From assembly GCF_003986975.1 (NCBI RefSeq), contig NZ_PIPO01000007.1:1-64000 (forward strand): a stretch of DNA of 64,000 bases, written 5' to 3'. This stretch comes from Aliidiomarina soli (GTDB taxonomy: Bacteria; Pseudomonadota; Gammaproteobacteria; Enterobacterales; Alteromonadaceae). Numbering within the stretch: position 1 is the first letter of the stretch; each line of letters opens with the position of its first letter. The position numbers and the translations under genes are program-made. Below the pieces are notes generated by a model. It had not been told where the DNA came from, did no database searches, and was given only the letters and a program-made list of their open reading frames with translations. This document shows, in pieces, positions 40,726 to 49,176 of this stretch.

Positions 40726-41882
40726 TAGCGGGCTTCCTCTTGTGGTAACGGGTGGTGCAACTGGTCCTGAGTTTGCGTGCGTCGCGCTTTGGACGCTTTC
40801 ACGGTGCGTGAGCCCCAGAGTAAAAAGCCAGTGATGGACATGGCAGACAGGATCAGGCCAAAGATGAACCAGATGACTTTGGTCCAGAGACCACCAATAG
40901 TGCCGTAGTGCAGGGGGTCGACAATATGCTGAATGGTTTGCAGTGTACCCATGCTATCCGGCGACACAGCCCGGGCGATTTCGCCGTTCCAGGGGTTAAT
41001 ATCGAGGCGGTAGGAATACTGATCAAAGAATATAAAATCGCCGCCCCCCATGATTTTAAACATGTCGCGGTTGTGCTCGGGCATCATGATAAAACTAGGG
41101 CGAATGTCGGGAAAACGCTGCTCAGCGATCTGCAGTGCCTGAGCAAAGGACACCGGCGGCTGAGCCTGTTCGCCAAGCGGAATGTCGGTGGTCTCAACCA
41201 GCGGCGGATGGCCTTCGATGTCGATATCGGCATGCCAGAACACTTGCTGGGTAAAGTACCAGAGGCCGGTTACGCTCATCAGAATCAAAAACCAAATAGA
41301 CCAGGCGCCACCATGTTTATGGAGATCCGTAAGTAATGACTTTTTGCCTTTGCTGACGCGTATTTTGGGCTGGGTGTAAGCACGCCAGAACTTCTTGTAA
41401 ATGACCAGGCCAGTAATCAGGGCTCCTATCATCACAAAGGACATCGCAGACACCAGATAGTAGCCAATGCTGTAGCCGTTTTGCCACGGGAACAACAGCC
41501 AGCTATGCAGCGAACGCATGAAGTTGATAAAGGTAATGCCCTGGTTTACTTCCTGCACCACCCCTGTGTATTGGTTGACATAGGCAATGCCGACCGGGAT
41601 CTCGTCGCTGGAAAACATCACTGCATTGATAAGGTAGGGTTCAAACGTCATCACCGTGGTGATATGCGCGTTTGGAAACTGGCTCTGGACGATGCCAACA
41701 AGCTCTGAAACGGGCATAGCTGCAAGCCCATCTGGATTAACAGCGCGGGCATTTTCGTTGAACAGCCAGGTTAGTTCGTGGCTGAAGACGGCGATGGTGC
41801 CGGTAATACAGATGAAGCAGAACAGCATCCAGATGGGCAGCGAGCACCACCCGTGTAATTTAAACCATTGTCGCTGTGTCAT
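40725..41882 (-). CDS. PepSY-type inner-membrane protein of a siderophore locus
   Basis: The 385-residue protein has four main membrane helices in the layout of PepSY_TM proteins (PiuB/FsrB-like): WFKLHGWCSLPIWMLFCFI near residue 5, SLHSWLLFPWQNGYSIGYYL near residue 140, a helix near 205 and one near 355. Conserved histidines (LHGW, RSLHSWLL, HGGAWSIW) could bind haem or metal. Relatives reduce or process ferrisiderophores in the inner membrane to release iron. The frame is open far upstream, but ATG 41882 has GGGGAC upstream. It diverges from the receptor gene at 42004 across Fur-box-like sequences. Confidence 0.85.
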   Translation of the reverse strand: MTQRQWFKLHGWCSLPIWMLFCFICITGTIAVFSHELTWLFNENARAVNPDGLAAMPVSELVGIVQSQFPNAHITTVMTFEPYLINAVMFSSDEIPVGIAYVNQYTGVVQEVNQGITFINFMRSLHSWLLFPWQNGYSIGYYLVSAMSFVMIGALITGLVIYKKFWRAYTQPKIRVSKGKKSLLTDLHKHGGAWSIWFLILMSVTGLWYFTQQVFWHADIDIEGHPPLVETTDIPLGEQAQPPVSFAQALQIAEQRFPDIRPSFIMMPEHNRDMFKIMGGGDFIFFDQYSYRLDINPWNGEIARAVSPDSMGTLQTIQHIVDPLHYGTIGGLWTKVIWFIFGLILSAMSITGFLLWGSRTVKASKARRTQTQDQLHHPLPQEEAR

Positions 41883-41910
41883 GTTGAGTCCCCAAGAAAA
41901 CTTTCGGGAA

Positions 41911-41937
41911 TGATATTGAAAACGGGAACCATTATCA
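41911..41937. promoter_or_regulatory. Weaker Fur-box-like region
   Basis: TGATATTGAAAACGGGAACC followed by ATTATCA contains GATAAT-type half sites on both strands. It lies between the divergent PepSY and receptor genes. Confidence 0.35.
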
Positions 41938-41947
41938 AATAGAATGT

Positions 41948-41966
41948 GCTGAGAATAATTCTCATT
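41948..41966. promoter_or_regulatory. Fur box between PepSY and receptor genes
   Basis: GCTGAGAATAATTCTCATT contains the perfect palindrome TGAGAAT-A-ATTCTCA and fits the Fur consensus well. It can serve both divergent promoters. Confidence 0.75.
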
Positions 41967-42003
41967 TGTGATTTTGGTTAGCGAAGAAGGGCAGGGGAAA
42001 GGT

Positions 42004-44145
42004 ATGCAGGTTTTCAATAAAGGTGTTTTAGCGCTGGCGATAAGCTCAGCACTGTTTACGTCAGCCACGCTGGCACAGGTCGAACAGGACGCGGGGCAAC
42101 AGTCTGAACCACAGACTGAATCACAGGGTGAAACGCGGGAGAAAATTTTCGAACGAATTGAAGTTACTGGCAGTTCGCTTGACCAGGCGACCACCGCTAC
42201 CGGTTTGCCGCTCACCCTGCGTCAGACACCCCAATCAATTTCGATTATCGACCGCACTTTTATTGATAGTTTCTCCTTAAACTCAGTCGCTGATGTGATG
42301 CAGTTTGCGCCGGGTATTCACGCTCAACAGGCTGAAACGGACCGTTTTTTCTTCCGTGCTCGCGGACGTGATATTACCAATTTCCAGTTCGACGGTGTTC
42401 CCATCAGTTATGACAGCTTCTTCAGTGAAGCGGTGAATGATTCGGTCATGTTTGAACGTGTTGAAGTCGTGCGGGGGGCGACGGGCTTACTGACTGGTGC
42501 CGGTGAACCTTCTGCTGCTATTAACCTGATCCGTAAACGACCAAAAGTCGAGGATGGTGGCTACGCCAATGCTCAGTTCGGCTCCTGGAACAACCGCCGG
42601 CTGGAACTGGATCATTCGCAGACTCTTGCGGCCAGCGGTGATGTCAAAGGCCGCGTTGCCATGGCGTATGAAGAAGGCGAGAACTTCACTGACCTGGCGG
42701 AAAAAGAGAACCTTCAGTTATACGGCGTAGTAACCGCTGACTTATCTGCACGCACACGGTTGACCCTGGGTGCTGACTACAGTCAGCGCAATCCGCAAGG
42801 GAGTATGTGGGGCGCGTTACCGCTGTTCTATGCGGACGGCAGCCAGGCCGATGATTTGCCCGTTAGTACGACCACTGCTTCTGAATGGAGCAAATGGGAC
42901 CGTGAAAGCATCAATGGGTTTGTTCAGTTAGAGCATGCCTTCGACAATGGCTGGGACGTGCAACTAGACGTTGAACACCGTCAGGATGAGATGGATGCGG
43001 ATCTGGTTTACCTGTTTGGTTTCCCGGACCGTGAAACCGGGTTGGGGCTGGGTGCTTCGTCAATGATATACCAGTCTGACCGCGAACAGACGTCATTCAG
43101 AGCACTGGCGTCGGGTCCGTTTGAATTTCTTGGCCGCCAGCACCAGTTAACGGCGGGTGCACTGCGTTCAGAACAGGAGATCACGGCGGATTCGTTCTAT
43201 GCGCAGAGCACGATTGAAGTTGGTAATCTGTTTGAGTGGGGAACTGGCATTGAGCGCCCTGTATTTGGCCAGACACCGGCAGTAAATTACGGCACTGAGA
43301 CACAGACCGGTGTCTACGCTGCCGCGCAACTGAATGTGCACGATGACGTGACGGTCATACTGGGGAATCGTTTAAGTGAATATGATATCGATGGCACCAC
43401 TGGTATTTATAAGCACAGTAGCGTCAACACGCCGTATGCTGGTGTGGTCTATGACCTGACTGACACACTGTCCGGGTACGTTAGCTACACCGAGATATTT
43501 CAGCCGCAGGCGGCAAAAGATGTCAATAACCGCCTTGTCGGTCCGGTCGAGGGGTCAAATATTGAAGCGGGCTTAAAAGGTGACTTTTTCAATGAAGCGT
43601 TAACCGCAAGTTTCGCCGTGTTCAAAGTAAAAGAAGACAACCTGGCGGTGCCGGACCCGGATAATACTGAGTTACTGCCCGGTGGCGTGGATTTCCCACA
43701 CATTGGAATAGCTGGGGCTGAAAGCGACGGCTATGAGATTGAACTGACCGGTAAACCAACTGATTCGCTGAATATTTTCTTTAGTTATACCCATACTGAA
43801 TCGGAAGATGCCAATGGTGTAGCCTATGCACCTTATTTGCCTGAAAATATGATCAAAGCGAGCGTTCTGTATGCGTGGAACGATGCGTTCCGCTTCGGCG
43901 TCAATGCGAACTGGCAAAGTGAGGTTTCGAACCCTGGGGTGGGGCCGAATGGAGAAACCTTTAACCAGGGCAGCTACACCGTGGTGAACGCAATGGCCAG
44001 CTACCAGTTAAGCCAGAACTGGGATCTCAACCTGAACCTGAATAACCTGTTTGATAAAAAATACTATTCCAGTATCGACTTCTTCAACCAGGGCTTCTTT
44101 GGCGCGCCGCGTAATGTGCAGCTGAGCGTGAAGTACGCCTGGTAA
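42004..44145 (+). CDS. TonB-dependent siderophore receptor
   Basis: The 713-residue protein has a signal peptide (cut after TLAQ or thereabouts), a TonB box (FERIEVTGSSL), and a plug with LRQTPQSISIIDRTFID and FERVEVVRGATGLLTGAGEP near residue 155, the form of FhuE/FpvA-like receptors (TonB-siderophor). The barrel ends in KYAW. Its position opposite a PepSY protein, with a Fur box between, points to ferrisiderophore uptake. ATG 42004 is used because GGGGAAAGG lies upstream; the frame is open to 41968. A strong terminator follows. Confidence 0.9.
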   Translation: MQVFNKGVLALAISSALFTSATLAQVEQDAGQQSEPQTESQGETREKIFERIEVTGSSLDQATTATGLPLTLRQTPQSISIIDRTFIDSFSLNSVADVMQFAPGIHAQQAETDRFFFRARGRDITNFQFDGVPISYDSFFSEAVNDSVMFERVEVVRGATGLLTGAGEPSAAINLIRKRPKVEDGGYANAQFGSWNNRRLELDHSQTLAASGDVKGRVAMAYEEGENFTDLAEKENLQLYGVVTADLSARTRLTLGADYSQRNPQGSMWGALPLFYADGSQADDLPVSTTTASEWSKWDRESINGFVQLEHAFDNGWDVQLDVEHRQDEMDADLVYLFGFPDRETGLGLGASSMIYQSDREQTSFRALASGPFEFLGRQHQLTAGALRSEQEITADSFYAQSTIEVGNLFEWGTGIERPVFGQTPAVNYGTETQTGVYAAAQLNVHDDVTVILGNRLSEYDIDGTTGIYKHSSVNTPYAGVVYDLTDTLSGYVSYTEIFQPQAAKDVNNRLVGPVEGSNIEAGLKGDFFNEALTASFAVFKVKEDNLAVPDPDNTELLPGGVDFPHIGIAGAESDGYEIELTGKPTDSLNIFFSYTHTESEDANGVAYAPYLPENMIKASVLYAWNDAFRFGVNANWQSEVSNPGVGPNGETFNQGSYTVVNAMASYQLSQNWDLNLNLNNLFDKKYYSSIDFFNQGFFGAPRNVQLSVKYAW

Positions 44146-44164
44146 GCAGCGACAGGTTCATGCT

Positions 44165-44200
44165 AAAAAGGCAGTGTCAGTGCTGGCACTGCCTTTTTTA
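44165..44200 (+). terminator. Rho-independent terminator after the receptor gene
   Basis: AAAAAGGCAGTG (44165-44176) pairs perfectly with CACTGCCTTTTT (44187-44198), followed by further T residues. Confidence 0.92.
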
Positions 44201-44244
44201 TTCCATCATCGACCGTCTGCTATCAACCCTACACGAGGCCCTGA

Positions 44245-44679
44245 ATGCGATATATTAGTTTACTGCTTTGCTTATTTACCTTGTCTTGCGCTGCAGCGGA
44301 CAATGACTGGTATCTCGGTACCTGGGAGGTGTCGGGCGCTGAATTTCCGGGCATGAGCGCGATGGGAATGGAGCAGGCCGAAACCTGGTTTGGCTCAGAA
44401 CTAACCTATACCGCAGCCAAGGTCGCCTTTCGTGACGAGCGCTGTGACAGCCCGACCTTTACCACTTCATCACTGACCGAGGGTGAATTTTACGCATCCT
44501 ACAGAGCCACCTTGCAGGCACTTGGAATAGCCGGTGAGCAGGTTGAAATTGTTGAAGTTGGCTGCCCTGACAACTGGGTTGCTGCAGGTTCAAAAATGAT
44601 CAAGGCGGGTAGCGATGCAGCGTATATACTCTGGGACGGGGTGTTTTTCAGAGTTGAGAAACAGGCTTACGGGTCGTAG
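44245..44679 (+). CDS. Small secreted protein, possibly a lipoprotein
   Basis: The 144-residue protein has a signal MRYISLLLCLFTLSCAAA; the LSC could be a lipobox (Cys 15), or the signal may be cleaved after AAA. The mature part starts DWYLGTWEVSG, a turn and strand often seen at the start of lipocalin-like barrels, with two cysteines and beta character. No specific family is recognised. Confidence 0.75.
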   Translation: MRYISLLLCLFTLSCAAADNDWYLGTWEVSGAEFPGMSAMGMEQAETWFGSELTYTAAKVAFRDERCDSPTFTTSSLTEGEFYASYRATLQALGIAGEQVEIVEVGCPDNWVAAGSKMIKAGSDAAYILWDGVFFRVEKQAYGS

Positions 44680-44759
44680 AGCCTTGCTCACGAATGCCAT
44701 GCAATCCCTCGCTGGAAAACAGTAGCGAGCGAGCCGTGGCGAGAACGGAGGAACTGCGA

Positions 44760-45584
44760 ATGGAACACCAGGCAACAAGTTTGGCGTCGTTACCAGCAGC
44801 TCCGTTACGGCCATTCATTAGTCATTATTGGTTGAGTCGTAACAATACCTCGCCGACACATACGGTGCTGCCCGATGGAGCCGTGGACCTAGTGGTAGTG
44901 ACTGGGGGTTCAGGCCGTCAGCGCGCAGACATGTTTGGCACCAGCAGATGTCGGACTCAACTGCTGCTTGAGCTCGGCGTGGAGTATCTGGGCATTCGCT
45001 TTAGACCCGGGCAGAGCAGGCATTTTCTTGATGCCACGGCAGCCGAGTTAACGAACCTTGCTGTGCCGGCGCACGGGCAGCTGGTCAACGATATTCTCGT
45101 TGCCAGCGAATGCATTGATGGCGACTCTATTTTTGCTCACCTGGATCGGATTCTGAGCACGCATTTAACCCACTGCTCACCCCAACAGAGCAAACTTGAT
45201 AGCCTGATTCGTCAACTTAGTAGCTTTCAGGCCCTTTCCTGCAAAGAAGAGCATGCCGCAAGCCCCCATTCGGTAGCACGACTGGCTGCTACGTACGGTA
45301 AAAGCCGTCGTCAGTTTGAACGTGACTTCATCGAGATAGTGGGCTTGTCGCCTAAGCATTTTGCTCAGGTTATCCGTGTCCAGCGAGCAACCCGCTTGCT
45401 GACTCATTCTCAATTGTCGCTGGCCGACATAGCGTTCGACCTGGGTTATGTCGACCAAAGCCATTTCACCCATGAGTTCGTCGGATTTCATGGTCTGCCA
45501 CCTTCGAAGGCACGTGCTGATGTCGCATTTTTACAAGACACCAACCAACCCGCTGACCACAATAAGCACTCTATTCTGACTTGA
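44760..45584 (+). CDS. AraC-family transcriptional regulator
   Basis: The 274-residue protein has an N-terminal ligand-type domain of the DUF6597 kind ([32 protein letters not shown]) and a C-terminal double helix-turn-helix ([19 protein letters not shown] and [20 protein letters not shown]), the standard AraC signature. It lies one base before the frame of the VOC gene and probably regulates or is co-transcribed with it. ATG 44760 has GGAGGA upstream; the longer frame lacks support. Confidence 0.9.
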   Translation: MEHQATSLASLPAAPLRPFISHYWLSRNNTSPTHTVLPDGAVDLVVVTGGSGRQRADMFGTSRCRTQLLLELGVEYLGIRFRPGQSRHFLDATAAELTNLAVPAHGQLVNDILVASECIDGDSIFAHLDRILSTHLTHCSPQQSKLDSLIRQLSSFQALSCKEEHAASPHSVARLAATYGKSRRQFERDFIEIVGLSPKHFAQVIRVQRATRLLTHSQLSLADIAFDLGYVDQSHFTHEFVGFHGLPPSKARADVAFLQDTNQPADHNKHSILT

Positions 45585-45594
45585 GGTGGTTAAT

Positions 45595-46005
45595 ATGAAA
45601 TTTAACAGTGTTTACCCAGTGCTGGTGACCGAGGATGTGGCAGCGTCGAAAGCATTTTACACCCGTTACTTTGGGTTTGAAGTGACATTCGAAGCCGACT
45701 GGTATGTCAGCCTGCGCGCGGGGCAGGGGCAACCCTTTGAACTGGCGTTGCTGCAAGCAGGGCACCCGACATTACCTGAGAGTTTTCGTCAGCCACTGGC
45801 GGGTGGCTTACTACTTAACTTTGAAGTGGATGATGCAGACAGTCACTACCAACGCTTGTGCGAGGCAGGTTTAACCATGCACCAGCCGATTCGAAGCGAG
45901 GACTTCGGCCAACGCCATTTTATTACTGCAGACCCAAACGGCGTGCTGATTGATGTAATCCAGGTCATACCGCCCTCTGCAGAGTTCGCAGCCCAATACA
46001 GCTAA
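45595..46005 (+). CDS. VOC (glyoxalase fold) protein
   Basis: The 136-residue protein has [20 protein letters not shown] and [15 protein letters not shown] near the start and [17 protein letters not shown] near the end, the pattern of a VOC protein with a single pair of modules. Possible metal positions are limited, as in many binding-only members. GAGGTGG is just upstream of ATG 45595. The same pairing of an AraC regulator with a VOC protein is common in regulated detoxification loci. Confidence 0.85.
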   Translation: MKFNSVYPVLVTEDVAASKAFYTRYFGFEVTFEADWYVSLRAGQGQPFELALLQAGHPTLPESFRQPLAGGLLLNFEVDDADSHYQRLCEAGLTMHQPIRSEDFGQRHFITADPNGVLIDVIQVIPPSAEFAAQYS

Positions 46006-46097
46006 GTAGTATTTATTGTTGTAAATATTTTGTTGTGCTCGTAATCTCTGATTATTATCAACTGCTGACTGCATTAGCCGTTGACTGGAGATACCTA

Positions 46098-46238
46098 ATG
46101 AAACTTATATTTACGCCCGATGCGACACCAACATTTGCGTTTGGCGGTCAGGTATTGTGGCGGGATTCTGTGGCCGCTCTCAAAGCGCTTGGGGTCTCCA
46201 GTCCGGCCTATATCATTCATCTGGTTTCGTCGCGGTGA
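46098..46238 (+). CDS. Small coupled gene of unknown function
   Basis: A 46-codon frame begins at ATG 46098 behind TGGAGA and ends in TGA 46236-46238. That TGA overlaps the ATG of the next gene (46238-46240) as TGATG. The peptide begins MKLIFTPDATPTFAFGGQ and has no membrane segment. The good binding site and overlap suggest it is translated, either for coupling or as a small partner. It could also be the remnant of a larger gene. Confidence 0.45.
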   Translation: MKLIFTPDATPTFAFGGQVLWRDSVAALKALGVSSPAYIIHLVSSR

Positions 46239-47419
46239 TGAACAGGCCAAGGATGGTTAAGGCAGTAATGATGGCAACGCTGTTTGTGAGTCCTCAAAGC
46301 TCGGCCGACTATATGGCTCCCTTGTTGGAGAGAGGTGCTTTCGGTGTGAGCTATGAACGAATAAAAGCGCTCGAACCCGCTGGGCTGAGTAACCAGATGG
46401 AGGCAACCTTCTATACCTTTGTTGGTCGTCAGGATCTGGCTGCTACTTTACAGGATATACCTGAGTCGCAGTCTTGTCTTACTGACGATGAAACCACTCG
46501 ATTAACCCCTGCATCCTCGTGGTTAAGTGACGTGGTTGCTGATCATAAGGTGTTAATGTTCAATGAAAACCATTTTCGCATCGAAGCAAGAGTATTCGTG
46601 GCCAGTCAGCTTGAAATGCTGAAGTCTGCGGGCTTCACTCATATAGGTTTTGAGGCATTTCAGGCGGATCTGGCGGATAGTGAAGAGCTTTCTCCGGCAC
46701 ATGGTTTTTACACTCAGGAACCGACGTTTTCAGCGTTGATACGTCAGGCACAGGCTATGGGTTTTCAGGTATTTAGCTATGAATCGACGAGAGCAATAGC
46801 CGAGGGTGAGTCGGCATTCGAGGTGCGTGAAAGAACCCAAGCAACAAATATTCTCAGTCAAATTGAGCAAGCGAACGAAGACGCTCGGTTCGTAATCTTC
46901 GCCGGCTGGGACCATATTGCGGAAGCCGCAAAGGGGCCCGACGAACTTCGCTGGATGGCAGCACGATTAAAGGAACGGTCGGCTATTGATCCATTCACTA
47001 TCGACCTTACCAGCTGTGGATATGCTGGCAGCGATTCTGCGTTGGCAAATTCTGGGATGGTGTTAGTAGATGATACCAATCATGCGCGGGTAACTGGTCA
47101 GTACCGAGGACTTGTCGACGCTCAGATCCATCTTCCGTTGCCTGGGTCGGACAGTTTGAAAACAGGATTCTATCGTCAGACTCTGGGCAACCCGGTGGTT
47201 ATTGCAGATGAACTGCGACTTAGTGACGAGCCAGTCCTGGTCAGAGCTTACCAGCATGACACGGATGAGGTGGCTTACGACCAGGTTTTATTGTATCCCG
47301 GCGAGCATTTTCCGCTGTATCTGGCGCCAGGACATAGTTATCTACTCCTCAGTTATACCGCTGACGGCAGCATAGTTGGGGAGTTGGAGTACAATGAGCT
47401 GGCTGATATACAGCCTTAG
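46238..47419 (+). CDS. Ere/ChaN-like secreted protein
   Basis: The 393-residue protein has a short signal-like N-terminus (VKAVMMATLFVSPQSSA) and a domain with LMFNENHFRIEARVFVASQL near residue 107, AGFTHIGFEAFQADL near residue 132 and FVIFAGWDHIAEAAKG near residue 215. The NExH, xGFEAF and GWDH elements resemble the catalytic fold shared by erythromycin esterase, ChaN haem-binding proteins and TraB-like proteins. The C-terminal 120 residues look beta-rich. Which of these activities it has is unknown. It overlaps the small gene before it by one base (TGATG). Confidence 0.62.
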   Translation: MNRPRMVKAVMMATLFVSPQSSADYMAPLLERGAFGVSYERIKALEPAGLSNQMEATFYTFVGRQDLAATLQDIPESQSCLTDDETTRLTPASSWLSDVVADHKVLMFNENHFRIEARVFVASQLEMLKSAGFTHIGFEAFQADLADSEELSPAHGFYTQEPTFSALIRQAQAMGFQVFSYESTRAIAEGESAFEVRERTQATNILSQIEQANEDARFVIFAGWDHIAEAAKGPDELRWMAARLKERSAIDPFTIDLTSCGYAGSDSALANSGMVLVDDTNHARVTGQYRGLVDAQIHLPLPGSDSLKTGFYRQTLGNPVVIADELRLSDEPVLVRAYQHDTDEVAYDQVLLYPGEHFPLYLAPGHSYLLLSYTADGSIVGELEYNELADIQP

Positions 47420-47457
47420 CGTTGACTCTACATATAGAGCTTTAACAGGACTTTTTT

Positions 47458-47655
47458 ATGAAATTAATTATTCTTTTTCTGGCATTAGGCCTGACTGGCT
47501 GCACGACTCAGGCATGGTATGAAGAGATTCGCTCGCGTCAGTTGCAGGAGTGCCGTAACGGGAATATTGAGGATTATGACGAGTGCCGTCAGCGGGTTGA
47601 TAAATCGTATCCGCAGTATGAGCGGGAACGACAGAAAGTGATGGGTAAAAAATAA
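47458..47655 (+). CDS. Very small lipoprotein
   Basis: This 65-residue lipoprotein has the signal MKLIILFLALGLTGCTT with lipobox TGC (Cys 15). The mature 50 residues contain two cysteines and are highly charged (YDECRQRVDKSYPQYERERQ). It is followed at a short distance by another lipoprotein gene (47681), and the two may be one operon. Small lipoproteins of this form often act in the outer membrane. No family known. Confidence 0.78.
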   Translation: MKLIILFLALGLTGCTTQAWYEEIRSRQLQECRNGNIEDYDECRQRVDKSYPQYERERQKVMGKK

Positions 47656-47680
47656 AAATCTTACTTAAAGGACTATGCTG

Positions 47681-48310
47681 ATGAAAAGGAATCTGGTGTT
47701 TAGTTGTATTGCGCTGGCGCTGTTAGTGGGCTGTGATAGCTCGAAAACGGATGAAGAAATTCTGGCGAGCGGAGGCTATGTACTTGAGTATGAGCTTGAC
47801 GGCGAAGCCTATGAAGTTCGTCGGGCAAATGCCGGGCAGTTCAACATTGCATGCCCGTCAGGGGTCACCTGTGACAGGGACTTTACGTATCGGGCACACA
47901 GCTTTAGTGACGAGAACCTGATGATGTATATGTCATTTTCGCCACTGTTAGTGGGGAATTATTCCTACGCCAGTATTATTCAGAACTTCAACTATGCATC
48001 GATGCGCATCGAGGTTCCATCGCTTAGCTCTGGTAATAGTGAGGTTTATTTCCAGCCGTTAAACCCGCTTCGGGAGCTCAATTTTGACGCGGATGTGTTT
48101 CGCACGTCCAGATTTGAACTTAGCCTCAACGCTTTTGAAGATGGGTACCTGAGCGGTACCTGGTCGGGTACAGTGACTGAACTGACGAAGAAGACTGAAG
48201 ATCAGTCAGATGAGGATTGCTATGTGGATGACATCATGGGGGAATGCTACGAAGCGATTCCTGTGACCATGCCGTTCACCCTGCGTTTTAATATCGAGGT
48301 TGAACACTAA
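47681..48310 (+). CDS. Lipoprotein of unknown function
   Basis: The 209-residue lipoprotein has signal FSCIALALLVGCDS with lipobox VGC (Cys 17). The mature part is beta-rich with four further cysteines and an acidic stretch near residue 175 (EDQSDEDCYVDDIMGECYE). ATG 47681 is chosen because AAAGGA lies at 47667-47672; ATG 47675 is too close. No family recognised. Confidence 0.78.
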   Translation: MKRNLVFSCIALALLVGCDSSKTDEEILASGGYVLEYELDGEAYEVRRANAGQFNIACPSGVTCDRDFTYRAHSFSDENLMMYMSFSPLLVGNYSYASIIQNFNYASMRIEVPSLSSGNSEVYFQPLNPLRELNFDADVFRTSRFELSLNAFEDGYLSGTWSGTVTELTKKTEDQSDEDCYVDDIMGECYEAIPVTMPFTLRFNIEVEH

Positions 48311-48337
48311 GCCAGGCCGGCGGGCTATCTGCCTGCC

Positions 48338-49009
48338 TTAACGTGCATCGAGGGTCAGCGACAGAATTTTAGACAAGTGTGCATAAGGCAGTTTTGTCTC
48401 CTGATGCCATTGGTTAAAGACCTGCTGTGCCTGTTTGAGACCTTTTTGGGTACCGGGCGTGGCATCCATAAGGTTGTGGTTTTGCAACGCAGTCACCACG
48501 TCTGCGGAAAGAACGAACCCGTCATAGCCGACCATGCGTAAAAAATACTGAGCGCTGGCGCCGCCCAGGCGCGAGCCGTTTTTCTTGAGCCAGAGCAGCA
48601 AGCCTGCCTGGTCGCTTGATGGCCATTGAGCGAGAAAGCTACCAAAGCTGCCATGGGTTTCTGCTGCTTCCATAATCATAAAGGCGTTACGCGGTACCGT
48701 GGCAATTTTCTGCATATTACGCACAATGCGCTCGTCGCGTGCCAGTGTTTCTAACCGCTCGGGCGGCACCTGTTGCCAGTAGGCTGGTACAAAGCCGCTG
48801 AATGCCTGTTCAAAGCCTGGCCATTTATTTTCAATAATGCGCCAGACGAAACCTGCCCGAAAGACACACTTAGTCAGTGCCGCCAGGTAGCGGTCATCGC
48901 CGAATTCGGTTAATTCGCGGGCGTTTGCGACATGCGGAAGACGCTCACGAACTGCTGCTTTACTGCCTTTTCGCTCGATCGCGAGCTGGTAAAAATGGTC
49001 GAACTTCAT
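48338..49009 (-). CDS. DNA-3-methyladenine glycosylase I family protein
   Basis: The 223-residue protein resembles the Tag/adenine glycosylase helix-hairpin-helix family (ALTKCVFRAGFVWRIIENKWP near residue 45; MQKIATVPRNAFMIMEAA near residue 99; GGASAQYFLRMVGYDGFVLS near residue 147). Tag excises 3-methyladenine from alkylated DNA. This version lacks the N-terminal CxW and HxH zinc ligands of classical Tag, so it belongs to the divergent subgroup. It stands alone on the minus strand and converges with the lipoprotein gene at 47681. Confidence 0.82.
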   Translation of the reverse strand: MKFDHFYQLAIERKGSKAAVRERLPHVANARELTEFGDDRYLAALTKCVFRAGFVWRIIENKWPGFEQAFSGFVPAYWQQVPPERLETLARDERIVRNMQKIATVPRNAFMIMEAAETHGSFGSFLAQWPSSDQAGLLLWLKKNGSRLGGASAQYFLRMVGYDGFVLSADVVTALQNHNLMDATPGTQKGLKQAQQVFNQWHQETKLPYAHLSKILSLTLDAR

Positions 49010-49176
49010 AGACGCCTCAACGGTAACTGTCGTTTTGCCAGGTAAGGAGAATACAATGGAAACGTCCGGGATTGTAGGTATGGTTTTTTTGCTAAACCAA
49101 TGTGCAAACGAATCGCAGACAGGTACTCTTTACTTCACAGAAGGAAATACTCACCGTAGAAGGAGTGAACGGACCG

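Noticed and set aside
42911-43917. Several minus-strand frames inside the receptor gene at 42004.
   Set aside because: They lie within a long, clearly coding receptor and have no recognisable protein features.
48311-48337. A terminator between the convergent lipoprotein and Tag-type genes.
   Set aside because: The GGCGGGC/GCCTGCC pairing is imperfect and has no T-run, so it is not listed.
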